Shown: positions 17,797-25,940 of the stretch, piece after piece
How the letters are laid out: the number at the start of each line of letters is the position of its first letter
Position numbering within the stretch: the stretch's first letter is position 1
DNA from: Xanthobacteraceae bacterium
Lineage (GTDB): Bacteria; Pseudomonadota; Alphaproteobacteria; Rhizobiales; Xanthobacteraceae
Assembly: GCA_019454205.1 (NCBI GenBank)
Contig: CP075369.1
Location: 186,001-250,000, forward strand
Direction: 5' to 3'
Length of the DNA stretch: 64,000 nt
Position numbers and translations under genes: made by a program
Notes under the pieces: model-generated
The model's input: the letters and a program-made list of their open reading frames with translations, nothing else
Told to the model about the DNA's origin: nothing
The model's database searches: none

Positions 17797-17826
17797 AAAA
17801 AGCCCCGGCTTCTCGCCGGGGCTTTT
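17797..17826 (+). terminator. Intrinsic terminator after tRNA-Arg (possibly bidirectional)
   Basis: Twelve-bp perfect stem (AAAAGCCCCGGC / GCCGGGGCTTTT) with loop TTCTC and a T-rich 3' side. The A run on the other arm means it could also end the minus-strand DUF1236 transcript. Confidence 0.88.
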
Positions 17827-17842
17827 CTCGTTCTGGCGAGGG

Positions 17843-18211
17843 CTAGTTGTCGATGATCTCGACGACCTCGCTGGTGGCCGGATCGACCAGCAGCACCTGA
17901 TTGTTCACGTACACATATTTATAGCGCTTGAGTTGCGGCACCTCGACATACGCGTCGTCATCGAAGCTGCGCAGTTCCACCTCGCGCGGCACGCGCGTGC
18001 CGACCTGATATTCGACGACCTCGCCGCGCGGCGTCACATGCCGCTCACGGACCACGCGGCGATATACCGTCGTGCGTTCGTCGGGCGAAAGCACCACGGG
18101 GCCGCGTTCGGTACGCGTCGTCGTGGTGATCGTGGTGGTCTGCGCGAAAGTTGCGGCGGGAACCGCCAGCATGCTCGCGCTTAACAGCAAAATTCCAAGC
18201 GGTTTCTTCAT
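17843..18211 (-). CDS. DUF1236-type exported protein
   Basis: A 122-residue secreted protein. The signal peptide is MKKPLGILLLSASMLAVPAA with TFAQ, then a Thr-rich stretch, then a domain with TVYRRVVRERHVTPRGEVVEYQVG-type sequence and a C-terminal KYVYVNNQVLLVDPATSEVVEII. This is the DUF1236 pattern found in many Hyphomicrobiales envelope proteins of unknown function. A possible EcfG-type promoter lies at 18253-18278. The start at 18211 is chosen because it opens the signal peptide. Confidence 0.8.
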   Translation of the reverse strand: MKKPLGILLLSASMLAVPAATFAQTTTITTTTRTERGPVVLSPDERTTVYRRVVRERHVTPRGEVVEYQVGTRVPREVELRSFDDDAYVEVPQLKRYKYVYVNNQVLLVDPATSEVVEIIDN

Positions 18212-18252
18212 CACGGTTCTCCCGTCTGGATGGAATTCGTTCGACGAAAGAA

Positions 18253-18278
18253 AACCCTGTGCTTTGCAGCATCGTTCC
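18253..18278 (-). promoter_or_regulatory. Possible EcfG-dependent promoter before the DUF1236 gene
   Basis: Minus-strand GGAAC (18278-18274) and GTT (18255-18253) are separated by 18 bases, one more than the four stronger copies in this island. It is weaker evidence than those, but correctly oriented about 40 bases upstream of the start codon. Confidence 0.4.
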
Positions 18279-18339
18279 GGATTTCTCCTCACGGATCGTG
18301 TCGTTGCATTTCGCAATCGGGTTCCGTTGACAAAGCAAA

Positions 18340-18365
18340 ACGCGGCCGCCTTCCGGCAGCCGCGT
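18340..18365 (-). terminator. Intrinsic terminator after the DUF992 gene
   Basis: Minus-strand hairpin ACGCGGC...GCCGCGT with inner GCC/GGC pairing, followed by TTTT. It begins 22 bases after the DUF992 stop codon. Confidence 0.7.
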
Positions 18366-18387
18366 GATGAAAATGTGCTGATTGCGA

Positions 18388-18864
18388 TCAGCGCACGGGA
18401 CGAAGTTTGATCTCGGTTACGCCCGCCGCGAGATTCACGCCGACCTGCCCCGATATGGAGAGCGGTTGCAAGGCGACCGTGCGGTCCGAACCGCCGATCA
18501 GCACGTTCGCGCCCAACCCGGCGACGAGACTGATTTCCGCGCTTGCGCCAGCATAGTCGCCGGTGAGGCCGGCGAAGTTCGCATTGGTCGGAGACCACAC
18601 CGCCCATACGATCTGTCCACCCGCAGTCGCGCCGACGTCGAGTCCGAATTTGGTGATTACGCCGACATAGACTTCACGGCGAAAGCGGGGATCGGCCGGC
18701 ACGAATTCGCAGGTCATTTCCTTCTGCGATCCGATGATCAGGCCTATGCCGCCGGAAACGTCACAGGTCAGCGTTCCAGTCTGAATACGATCCTGTGCCT
18801 GTGCGCCGACCGTCAATGCCAGCGCGGCTGCGATGCCGAGCAAGGCGCGATGAAACAACTTCAT
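18388..18864 (-). CDS. DUF992 exported protein
   Basis: A 158-residue secreted protein. Signal peptide MKLFHRALLGIAAALALTVG is followed by AQAQ, then a domain with two conserved cysteines (TLTCDVSGGIGLIIGS and EMTCEFVP) and several GG(L/I)-rich beta segments ending NLAAGVTEIKLRP. This is the DUF992 family, common in Hyphomicrobiales and of unknown function. The start at 18864 opens the signal peptide; an in-frame codon ten residues earlier is less likely. Confidence 0.85.
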   Translation of the reverse strand: MKLFHRALLGIAAALALTVGAQAQDRIQTGTLTCDVSGGIGLIIGSQKEMTCEFVPADPRFRREVYVGVITKFGLDVGATAGGQIVWAVWSPTNANFAGLTGDYAGASAEISLVAGLGANVLIGGSDRTVALQPLSISGQVGVNLAAGVTEIKLRPVR

Positions 18865-18898
18865 GGGTAGTCTCCTAGGGTGAAAATCGTACATGAAA

Positions 18899-18935
18899 AC
18901 GCCCGCGATGCCGAAACTTCCTGCATCGCGGGCGT
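18899..18935 (-). terminator. Intrinsic terminator after the DUF1328 gene
   Basis: Perfect 13-bp stem (ACGCCCGCGATGC / GCATCGCGGGCGT) with an 11-base loop and TTTTC downstream on the minus strand. It lies 17 bases past the stop of the small membrane protein. Confidence 0.85.
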
Positions 18936-18951
18936 GAAGGCAAATGACGGT

Positions 18952-19131
18952 TTACGGAGCGGGCACACCGCGTCCGCGGACTAGGCCGACCAGCGCCGAA
19001 ATAGCGAACAACACGATTGCAACGAAGAAGATGATCTTCGCGAATTCGAACGCAGTGCCCGCGATCACGCCGAAACCGAGCGCACCGGCTACAAGTGCGA
19101 TGAGAAGAAAGGTAATTGCCCAGCCGATCAT
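18952..19131 (-). CDS. DUF1328 small membrane protein (YtjA type)
   Basis: A 59-residue protein with two membrane helices (MIGWAITFLLIALVAGALGF and an AKIIFFVAIVLFAISALVGL segment) and a short basic tail GRGVPAP. This is a near-exact match to the pattern of the DUF1328/YtjA family. In related bacteria such genes belong to the general stress response. A strong EcfG-type promoter lies directly upstream at 19187-19211. It has its own terminator. Confidence 0.92.
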   Translation of the reverse strand: MIGWAITFLLIALVAGALGFGVIAGTAFEFAKIIFFVAIVLFAISALVGLVRGRGVPAP

Positions 19132-19186
19132 GGTTGTATCTCCCTGAACTTTTGGAACGGCGCATGTGAGCGCCTCTGGCTATGGC

Positions 19187-19211
19187 AACGTTAAAAGGCG
19201 GCTTAAGTTCC
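19187..19211 (-). promoter_or_regulatory. EcfG-dependent promoter for the DUF1328 gene
   Basis: Minus-strand GGAAC (19211-19207) and CGTT (19190-19187) with the canonical spacing of 16 bases (17 to GTT), matching the EcfG consensus. It is 56 bases upstream of the start codon and lies just beyond the ecfG stop. Confidence 0.75.
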
Positions 19212-19217
19212 TGAAGC

Positions 19218-19769
19218 CTATCGCCGGTCGCTGGCGGCCATGACGGCGCGCGTGTTGCGGTCGGGGCCGAAATCTTCCGCGTTATCGATGTTGAGTTCCT
19301 GCGCAAGGCGGGTGCGCGCGCGGTTCACGCGGCTCTTGATGGTGCCGACGGCACAGCCGCAGATCGCAGCTGCTTCTTCATACGAGAAGCCTGAGGCGCC
19401 GACGAGGATGAGCGCTTCGCGCTGGTCGGAAGGAAGTTTTTCGAGCGCGGTACGCAATTCCTTGAATTCGAGTTTGCCGCTTTGTTCGGGTTGCGCGACG
19501 AGGCTGCCCACATAGCTGCCGTCCGCATCTTCGACTTCGCGGCGGCGCTTGCGGTATTCCGAGCGGAAGCGGTTGCGCAGGATGGTGAACAGCCACGCCT
19601 GCATGTTCGTGCCGGGCTGGAACGAGTCGATGCTGGCAATGGCGCGCATCAGCGTTTCCTGCACCAGATCGTCGGCGCGATCGACGTTACCGCTCAGCGA
19701 GATCGCGAACGCACGCAGCTTCGGCACGGTGCCGAGAATCTCCTGCATGGTTGCCGGATCGGTTTTCAT
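19218..19769 (-). CDS. ecfG: RNA polymerase sigma factor EcfG (general stress response)
   Basis: A 183-residue ECF sigma factor with region 2 (DDLVQETLMRAI and WLFTILRNRFRSEYRKRRRE) and region 4 (LPSDQREALILVGASGFSYEEAAAICGCAVGTIKSRVNRARTRL, split around residues 113-156). Under stress it directs polymerase to GGAAC-N16-17-cGTT promoters. It overlaps the nepR stop by one base (TAATG), so anti-sigma and sigma are co-translated, and the divergent phyR completes the partner-switch module. At least two of its predicted promoters lie inside its own locus. Confidence 0.96.
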   Translation of the reverse strand: MKTDPATMQEILGTVPKLRAFAISLSGNVDRADDLVQETLMRAIASIDSFQPGTNMQAWLFTILRNRFRSEYRKRRREVEDADGSYVGSLVAQPEQSGKLEFKELRTALEKLPSDQREALILVGASGFSYEEAAAICGCAVGTIKSRVNRARTRLAQELNIDNAEDFGPDRNTRAVMAASDRR

Positions 19770-20005
19770 TACTTCTTTTCCTGCTCGTTGGCGGTTGCGG
19801 CGCCGGAAGCGGCGGAATCGAGTTTCTTCAGGAGATCGGTGAAGCGGTCGGGCACGCCTTCCTCCACCACGTCGTCGTACATGGCGCGGAGCTGCTGCCC
19901 GATACGGGCCTGAATCTGCCGATCCAGTTTGCCGGGCTTAACCTTTGAATCCGCAGCGGTTTCGGTATTCATGGTTGGGTCTGCGCCTTTTTCCTTGCTA
20001 GCCAT
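19769..20005 (-). CDS. nepR: Anti-sigma factor NepR
   Basis: A 78-residue protein that holds EcfG inactive until phosphorylated PhyR captures it. The core LDRQIQARIGQQLRAMYDDV...GVPDRFTDLLKKLD is the NepR signature of two helices. The start at 20005 fits family length; the open frame upstream runs into the promoter. Its TAA overlaps the ecfG ATG. It is transcribed from a predicted EcfG promoter at 20048-20072, making a feedback loop. Confidence 0.95.
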   Translation of the reverse strand: MASKEKGADPTMNTETAADSKVKPGKLDRQIQARIGQQLRAMYDDVVEEGVPDRFTDLLKKLDSAASGAATANEQEKK

Positions 20006-20047
20006 TATGGTCCCACCCCTTCGCGGCCCCGCGTATTGACCGACTAT

Positions 20048-20072
20048 AACCCCCGGTTTCGCAACGGGTTCC
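20048..20072 (-). promoter_or_regulatory. EcfG-dependent promoter for nepR-ecfG
   Basis: Minus-strand GGAAC (20072-20068) and GGTT (20051-20048), with 17 bases between GGAAC and GTT. It is back to back with the phyR promoter, only 7 bases apart, within the 138-base divergent gap. Confidence 0.8.
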
Positions 20073-20079
20073 AAGCCCG

Positions 20080-20104
20080 GGAACTTTTTCCCGGCAGTCG
20101 GGTT
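20080..20104 (+). promoter_or_regulatory. EcfG-dependent promoter for phyR
   Basis: Plus-strand GGAAC (20080-20084) and GTT (20102-20104), spaced by 17 bases, 40 bases upstream of the phyR GTG. It mirrors the nepR-ecfG promoter on the other strand. Confidence 0.8.
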
Positions 20105-20143
20105 AAGGTTGCAGTTAAGGCTGGGAAATCGAGGGAGGGCCTA

Positions 20144-20941
20144 GTGTCCCTATCGTCTGCTATTGCTCCGCATTTGCCGTTGCTGCGTCGTTATGCTCGC
20201 GCGCTGACAGGCAGCCAGAATTCGGGCGACGCCTACGTCGCGGCCGTTCTCGAAACGCTGATCCAGGATCCCTCCATCATGGATTCCGGAGACGGTCCCC
20301 GCGTTACGCTTTATCGCACCTTCACCAAGCTCTGGAATTCGATGACCGTGAACGGGATGTCGGATCCCGGCGCGAAGGAAATGCCTGCCGAGCATCGTCT
20401 CACCCAGATTACCCCGCGTCCTCGTCAGGCGTTTCTGCTGGTGGCGCTCGAAGGCTTCGATGAGAGCGAAGCCGCGCGTATTCTGGAAACCGACGAAGCG
20501 ACCATCCGCACGCTGATGGAGACCGCAGGCCGCGAACTCGCATCCGAGATTGCGACAGAAGTGCTCATCATCGAGGACGAGCCGCTGATCGCCATGGATA
20601 TCGAGGGTCTGGTCGAAGGCCTCGGCCACAGCGTGCTGGGCATCGCGCGCACCCATACCGAAGCGGTGCAGCTCGCCAACAAGAAGCGTCCGGGCCTCAT
20701 CCTCGCCGACATCCAGCTCGCCGACGGCAGCTCTGGTCTCGATGCGGTGAACGAAATGCTCCGCTCGTTCACGACGCCGGTCATTTTCATCACCGCCTAT
20801 CCGGAGCGCTTCCTGACCGGCGAACGCCCCGAACCGGCATTTCTGATCACCAAGCCGTACCAGCCGGCAACGGTTTCCGCGATCATCAGCCAGGCGCTGT
20901 TCTTCCAGAACAAGGCGCATAAGCGCGAGGCTGTCGGCTAA
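20144..20941 (+). CDS. phyR: General stress response regulator PhyR
   Basis: A 265-residue hybrid protein. The N-terminal sigma-factor-like domain (about 5-135) mimics EcfG. The C-terminal receiver (about 140-258) has acidic EDEP at 144-147, phospho-acceptor Asp189 in LILADIQLADG and Lys in ITKPYQPA. When phosphorylated it binds NepR and frees EcfG. The start is GTG at 20144 with GAGGGAGG just upstream; the open frame further upstream crosses its promoter. It is divergent from nepR-ecfG and close to an HWE kinase, a likely phosphodonor. Confidence 0.96.
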   Translation: MSLSSAIAPHLPLLRRYARALTGSQNSGDAYVAAVLETLIQDPSIMDSGDGPRVTLYRTFTKLWNSMTVNGMSDPGAKEMPAEHRLTQITPRPRQAFLLVALEGFDESEAARILETDEATIRTLMETAGRELASEIATEVLIIEDEPLIAMDIEGLVEGLGHSVLGIARTHTEAVQLANKKRPGLILADIQLADGSSGLDAVNEMLRSFTTPVIFITAYPERFLTGERPEPAFLITKPYQPATVSAIISQALFFQNKAHKREAVG

Positions 20942-20951
20942 TCGTTTGCGA

Positions 20952-20985
20952 AAAGACCGCGGAGATTTTCGTCTCCGCGGTCTTT
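20952..20985. terminator. Bidirectional intrinsic terminator between phyR and csbD
   Basis: Perfect 14-bp stem (AAAGACCGCGGAGA / TCTCCGCGGTCTTT) with a 6-base loop and T or A runs on both sides. It separates the convergent phyR and csbD genes. Confidence 0.88.
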
Positions 20986-21003
20986 CGTCTACCGGTGGGA
21001 AAT

Positions 21004-21204
21004 TCAGTTGACGGTATTCAGCCAGCTATCGATTTCCTTCTCGGCCTGTTCCTTCGCGATGCCGTAGCGTTCCTGGATGCGACCGGCGAGCTGTTTCCGG
21101 CTTCCCTCGACCTTGTCGAGATCGTCGCCGGTCAGGTTGCCCCACTGCTGCTGGACTTTACCCTTGAACTGCTCCCAGTTTCCTTCGATGCGATCCCAGT
21201 TCAT
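21004..21204 (-). CDS. csbD: CsbD-like stress protein
   Basis: A 66-residue hydrophilic protein beginning MNWDRIEGNWEQFKGKVQQQ, with WGNLTGDDLDKVEG and a C-terminal helical segment, the classic CsbD (YjbJ) pattern. It is an abundant general-stress protein of unknown mechanism. It is preceded by a predicted EcfG promoter (21261-21285), consistent with membership of the local stress regulon. It is convergent with phyR. Confidence 0.93.
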   Translation of the reverse strand: MNWDRIEGNWEQFKGKVQQQWGNLTGDDLDKVEGSRKQLAGRIQERYGIAKEQAEKEIDSWLNTVN

Positions 21205-21511
21205 GCCGCACTCCTCTCTTGCATTGTTGGTTTTGGTGTCTGGCGATAAGCCGTGGACGAAACCCTCGATGGGCAGCTCCGTTCCTGAGTCGGGTTCTCG
21301 AAAAAATTCGAGCGCATTTGATGTTTCCATCAAAGAGGCGCTCGAAACGGACGGCCATGTTACGGGGGAGGGCTGGTGGGGTGGCCGCCCGCACGGATCA
21401 ACGCGCATTACGGTATTAGGTTCCGGAGCAAAAAAACGCGGGACATTGAACGGCTTTTGCGGCGCCGCGTTGTCCGCAGGCGCGCTCACAAGAGTAGCGC
21501 GAGGCTGAAGA
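21205..21511. other. Intergenic region between csbD and the HWE kinase gene
   Basis: About 307 bases between divergent genes. It contains the csbD EcfG promoter. The rest shows no small ORF, RNA or repeat that I can support. No clear EcfG site faces the kinase. Confidence 0.6.
21261..21285 (-). promoter_or_regulatory. EcfG-dependent promoter for csbD
   Basis: Minus-strand GGAAC (21285-21281) and GGTTTC (GTT at 21263-21261), with 17 bases between GGAAC and GTT, 57 bases upstream of the csbD ATG. Confidence 0.75.
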
Positions 21512-23392
21512 ATGGATTCCGCGTTTACCTCACTCTCTTCCTTCCTTGATTCACTGCCGCCGTGGATTGCGTTCTGGCGCGAAACCATGCCGCCAACGCT
21601 GCGCGACGCAGCACAGTGGCTTGCTGCAATTGCGTTTTTTCTGATCCCCGCCGGAATTCTGTGGGCTGCATGGCGGCGCAGCGACCTTGGCGTAATGCGC
21701 CGCGCGCTGGCCTGGGCCGCCTTCGGGATATTCTTCGTTTTCGCGGCCTGGCTGCTTGCGGAACGCATCAATGCGACCTTCGTGCTGCCGACCGTGGACG
21801 CGCTGGCCGCGACCAGCGTTGTCGCCGGTCTCGTCATCATGATCGCGTACTGGATCGTTTTCGTGCGGGTAGGAAATCTGCCTTCGCCTGCGCGGTTGTT
21901 GCGGGAGCGCCGCGAGGCAGAAGCCAATCTCGAAGCCGCAGAAGCCCGCACCCGCGACAGCGAGGTGCAGCGGATCGAGATGGACCAGATTCTGGTCGCG
22001 AAGAAAGCCGAACTGGCGCTGCTCGCCAGCCGCCTCGACACCTGCCTGCGCGGAGCCAAGGTCTATCTGTTCTCGCAGGACCGCGAGCTTCGCTATGTCG
22101 GCGTATTCGGTCCGCGCGGCGACGATGCGGGAGCGCAGATGCTGGGGCGCACCGACGAGGATCTTTTTCCCGAACCGGATCGCGCCGCCCTGATGGCGGT
22201 CAAGCAGAAGGTTCTGGAAAGCGGCGAGCCTGCGGAAATCGAAGTCTGGCACGAAATGCCGGAAGGGCGATTGCTGTTCGCGCTTCACGTCGAGCAGATG
22301 CGCAACGCCAGCGGCGAGGTGACCGGCATTCGCAGCGCTGCCGCCGATATTACCCGCATCCGTTCGCTCGAAGCGGAGCAGCGTCGTCTGGCCGAGGAAC
22401 TGCGCAACGCGCTGCATCGTTACGAAATCGCGCTGCGCGGTTCGAACGTGACGATTTTCACGCACGACCGCGACCTGCGCTACACCTCGATCAGCAACGC
22501 CTTCCTCGGCCGCCGCATCGACCAGATCGTCGGACTCACCGACGAAGACGTCGTGCCGCTCTCGGATCGCGAAACCATCGTGGCGCTGAAGCGCCGCGCG
22601 CTGGAATCCGGCGAGCCGGAAGACGCCGAGTTGCGCCTGAAAGGTCCGTCCTCTAGCCGCTGGTACGACTTTCACGTCGAGCCGCTGCGCGACGCCGAGG
22701 GCAGGGTGGTAGGCCTCACTTGTGCGGCGGTTGACATCACCGAACGCAAAGCGGGCGAAGAACATCTTCGCCTGCTGATGCGCGAACTGACCCACCGCTC
22801 GAAGAACCTGCTCGCCGTCATTCAGGCGCTCGCGCGGCAGACTTCGCGTCACGCCGGTTCGGTGGATGCATTCCTCGAACAATTCTCCGAGCGTTTGCAG
22901 GCGCTGTCACGGTCGCACGATCTGCTGGTGCAGGAACAATGGCACTCGGCTTCGTTGACCGAACTGATCCGCTCGCAACTCGGCCACTATCTCGATCGGG
23001 AAGATTCGCGCGTGACCGTGAGCGGCCCTGATGTTCACCTGAAACCCGAAGCCGCGCAGAGCCTCGGCCTCGCGCTGCACGAAATGGCGGTGAATGCCGC
23101 GAAATATGGCGCGCTTTCGGTGCCGGGCGGAAATGTCTCGATCATCTGGGAAGACAGCGCCGCGCCGGATGGTGGCATTACCATCCGCTGGCTGGAACGC
23201 GGCGGGCCGCCGGTCGAACAGCCGAAAATGCACGGCTTCGGCACCATCGCGATCCAGCGCAATCTTTCCCGCGCGTTGGAAGCCGATGTGGATTTGAATT
23301 TCGCGCGGGACGGCGTTGCTTGCACCATCGCTATTCCGGAAAAGCACCTCTTTGTGCATGAGGAGCGTGCGGAAGCAGCCGCCGGAACCTGA
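21512..23392 (+). CDS. Membrane HWE/HisKA_2-family histidine kinase with two PAS domains, PhyK candidate
   Basis: A 626-residue sensor kinase. Residues 1-130 hold three hydrophobic helices (about 36-54, 67-83 and 97-116), then a coiled coil (about 128-175). Two PAS-like domains follow (about 176-285 and 305-410; each ends with an AAADITR or AAVDITERK segment). The HWE kinase core has phospho-acceptor His428 in RELTHRSKNLLAV and the LALHEMAVNAAKYGAL ATP-lid region. HWE/HisKA_2 kinases near phyR commonly phosphorylate PhyR, so this is the best local candidate for PhyK. Confidence 0.9.
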   Translation: MDSAFTSLSSFLDSLPPWIAFWRETMPPTLRDAAQWLAAIAFFLIPAGILWAAWRRSDLGVMRRALAWAAFGIFFVFAAWLLAERINATFVLPTVDALAATSVVAGLVIMIAYWIVFVRVGNLPSPARLLRERREAEANLEAAEARTRDSEVQRIEMDQILVAKKAELALLASRLDTCLRGAKVYLFSQDRELRYVGVFGPRGDDAGAQMLGRTDEDLFPEPDRAALMAVKQKVLESGEPAEIEVWHEMPEGRLLFALHVEQMRNASGEVTGIRSAAADITRIRSLEAEQRRLAEELRNALHRYEIALRGSNVTIFTHDRDLRYTSISNAFLGRRIDQIVGLTDEDVVPLSDRETIVALKRRALESGEPEDAELRLKGPSSSRWYDFHVEPLRDAEGRVVGLTCAAVDITERKAGEEHLRLLMRELTHRSKNLLAVIQALARQTSRHAGSVDAFLEQFSERLQALSRSHDLLVQEQWHSASLTELIRSQLGHYLDREDSRVTVSGPDVHLKPEAAQSLGLALHEMAVNAAKYGALSVPGGNVSIIWEDSAAPDGGITIRWLERGGPPVEQPKMHGFGTIAIQRNLSRALEADVDLNFARDGVACTIAIPEKHLFVHEERAEAAAGT

Positions 23393-23479
23393 TCGCGGCT
23401 GGCGCGTTTTACTCCCCAGAAAGCCCGAATATCCGGGAGAGCTGTCAACGTCCGGCCCTTGGCCGGCGAGCGAGGTTCC

Positions 23480-23989
23480 ATGTCGCGACGCATCATCGGT
23501 TTGGCCGGTGCAGTGACCGCCGGAACTCTTCTGACCGTCAGCTCGCTTGCAGGCGGCGGTCTGTTCGCGGCTGCGACTGCGCCCACCCAAAGCACCCAGA
23601 TCAATCGCACCCTCAAGACCGACGCCATGCAGCAATCGGCCGCCGTGCAGCAGCCGCGCCGCGTGGCGGTCGTTGAAGTCGTCGGTGTCGACGACACGGC
23701 GATCATTTATCGCGACCGGGACGGCAACGTATTGTTTGAGACCAACCCGGTCTCGAATGTGACGGTGATTACGAAGAATGTCGTGCTGCCGCAGGTTACG
23801 GTACGCGAGACCGCCGACGCGGACGTGCAGAAAATGCCGATCGAGCAGACCCGCCCGATTCTCAGCCCCACCCGGCCGAGCGAAGGTTGCGAGGCCGCGA
23901 TCGCGCCGCATACCGAACCGGGCTTGCAGCGCGCCGCGGCGCGGTGCCTCTCGAAGATTCCGGACAGCATCGTCCTGTCCGCCAATTAG
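23480..23989 (+). CDS. Hypothetical exported protein
   Basis: A 169-residue protein with a signal peptide (MSRRIIGLAGAVTAGTLLTV... to about residue 32) and a short domain rich in Val/Thr strands (RVAVVEVVGVDDTAIIYRD, then NVTVITKNVVLPQVTVRE). The C-terminus has two cysteines (EGCEAA and ARCLSK) that could form a disulfide. I do not recognise the family. It follows the HWE kinase on the same strand after 87 bases and could belong to the stress region. Confidence 0.7.
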   Translation: MSRRIIGLAGAVTAGTLLTVSSLAGGGLFAAATAPTQSTQINRTLKTDAMQQSAAVQQPRRVAVVEVVGVDDTAIIYRDRDGNVLFETNPVSNVTVITKNVVLPQVTVRETADADVQKMPIEQTRPILSPTRPSEGCEAAIAPHTEPGLQRAAARCLSKIPDSIVLSAN

Positions 23990-24133
23990 CGCAGTCAGTT
24001 ACAGCGTCACTCTTGCCGGCTTCCCAAAAGGGAGGCCGGCAAATGCTTTTGGCGTTTCCCTGCCAAATGGCGCGGTTAACTGCGCGCTGCACCGCGCGTT
24101 GCGGGCGACGAAAGCCAATGGCAGATTGCCGCC

Positions 24134-25843
24134 ATGACCTTGCAGGAACGCCCCGCCGCCATCGCCTCCAGGCGCACCAACAACGCCCGCACCGGCGGGC
24201 GTATTCTTGTCGATCAGTTGTTGATCCACGGCGCCGACATGGCGTTTTGCGTTCCCGGCGAAAGTTATCTCGAAGTGCTGGACGCGCTCTACGATGCGCG
24301 CGACCGCTTCACGCTCATCAACGCGCGCCATGAAGCGGGCGCGGCCAACATGGCGGAAGCCTACGGCAAGCTGACTGGCAAGCCCGGCATCTGCATGGTG
24401 ACGCGCGGACCCGGTGCGTGCCACGCCTCCATCGGCGTCCACACTGCGCGGCAGGATTCGACCCCGATGATTTTGCTCGTCGGCCAGATCGCGCGCGGCA
24501 CGCGCGATCGCGAGTCGTTTCAGGAAGTCGATTACCGCGCGATGTTCGGCACGCTCGCGAAATGGGTGGCAGAAATCGAAACTACCGCGCGCATCCCCGA
24601 ATATATTTCCCGTGCCTTCCAGATCGCGACATCCGGCCGTCCCGGCCCGGTCGTGCTGGCGCTGCCCGAGGACATGCTGAGTGAAACTTCCGACGCGCAG
24701 GATGCAAGGCCTCACGTCACAGCACAGGCTGCGCCCGTCGATGCGCAGATGCTGGCGATGCGCGAGATGCTCGCGAAAGCCGAGCGGCCGCTGCTCGTGG
24801 TTGGCGGTTCCGGCTGGACCGACGAAGCCTCCGCGAACATCGTCGCCTTTGCCGAGGCGAACGGCATCCCGGCGGCGTGTTCGTTCCGGCGGCAGGATGT
24901 ATTCGACAACCATTCCGAAAATTATATTGGCGATCTTTCCACTTCGGTCGCGCCGTCGCTGACGAAGCGCGTGCGCGAAGCCGATCTCTTGCTTGTCGTC
25001 GGCGCGCGCCTTGGCGACATCACGACTTCTGCTTATCGTCTGGTTGAATCTCCGACGCCAAAACCGAAACTCATCCACGTCTATCCGGAAGCGGACGAGA
25101 TCGGACGCGTCTACACTCCCGATATTGCCATCGTCGCTTCTTCCGTGGCGTTCGCGGAGCAGTCTCTCAAGCTGCCACCGCTAGACGGTGCGAAGTGGAA
25201 GCCGTGGGTCGAGAGCGCGCGTAAGGATTATCTCGAAGCCTCGACACCGCCGAAGGTGCAGTTTCCGCTCGACATGGGCGAGGCGATGCTGTTGCTCGGC
25301 GAGAAATTGCCGAAGGATTTTGTCGTCAGCATCGACGCCGGGAATTTCTCCGGCTGGGCGCACCGCTTCATCCGCTATGCGCGACCCTGTCGCCAACTCG
25401 GTCCGACCTCTGGTGCGATGGGCTACAGCGTGCCCGCCGCGGTTGCGGCATCGCTGGTGTATCGCGACCGCACCGTGATCGGTTTCGTCGGCGATGGCGG
25501 CTTCCTGATGAGCGGGCAGGAAGTCGGCACCGCCGTTCAACATGGCGGCAAGCCGATCATCCTTCTCTTTAATAACCGCATGTACGGCACGATCCGGATG
25601 CATCAGGAGCGCGACTATCCCGCGCGTGTGGTCGGCACCGATCTCGTGAACCCGGATTTCGTGGCGATGGCGCAGGCCTTCGGATGCCATGCGGAGCGGG
25701 TGACGGCGACCGCGGAGTTCATGCCCGCGCTGGAGCGTGCCCTGAATTCGGGCAAGGCCGCCGTCATCGAACTGATGACCGACCCTGAACAGGTTTCTAC
25801 CCGCACCACGGTTGCCGCACTGCGTGCGGCAAAAGGTGCCTGA
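24134..25843 (+). CDS. Thiamine diphosphate-dependent enzyme (acetolactate-synthase-like large subunit)
   Basis: A 569-residue three-domain ThDP enzyme. The N-terminal pyrimidine-binding domain has the catalytic Glu in NARHEAGAANMA, the central domain includes FRRQDVFDN and LLVVGARLGD, and the C-terminal pyrophosphate domain has GDGGF...NN (Mg/ThDP motif). It resembles IlvB-like proteins, but no regulatory subunit (ilvH) follows and no branched-chain gene is nearby. It may instead act on another 2-oxo acid, such as a decarboxylase or carboligase. The family is certain; the substrate is unassigned. Confidence 0.88.
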   Translation: MTLQERPAAIASRRTNNARTGGRILVDQLLIHGADMAFCVPGESYLEVLDALYDARDRFTLINARHEAGAANMAEAYGKLTGKPGICMVTRGPGACHASIGVHTARQDSTPMILLVGQIARGTRDRESFQEVDYRAMFGTLAKWVAEIETTARIPEYISRAFQIATSGRPGPVVLALPEDMLSETSDAQDARPHVTAQAAPVDAQMLAMREMLAKAERPLLVVGGSGWTDEASANIVAFAEANGIPAACSFRRQDVFDNHSENYIGDLSTSVAPSLTKRVREADLLLVVGARLGDITTSAYRLVESPTPKPKLIHVYPEADEIGRVYTPDIAIVASSVAFAEQSLKLPPLDGAKWKPWVESARKDYLEASTPPKVQFPLDMGEAMLLLGEKLPKDFVVSIDAGNFSGWAHRFIRYARPCRQLGPTSGAMGYSVPAAVAASLVYRDRTVIGFVGDGGFLMSGQEVGTAVQHGGKPIILLFNNRMYGTIRMHQERDYPARVVGTDLVNPDFVAMAQAFGCHAERVTATAEFMPALERALNSGKAAVIELMTDPEQVSTRTTVAALRAAKGA

Positions 25844-25940
25844 AACACCCCTACATCAAGGCTGATTCGCACCCGACATAAGCCTCTGCTAGAGCCGTGC
25901 CATAAAAAGAAGAAGATTCGGGGGAACGTCAGGGAAGGTT

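Noticed and set aside
24134..25843. Acetolactate synthase IlvB for branched-chain amino acids
   Set aside because: Without ilvH or other ilv genes the specific name is unsupported, so it is kept as a general ThDP enzyme.
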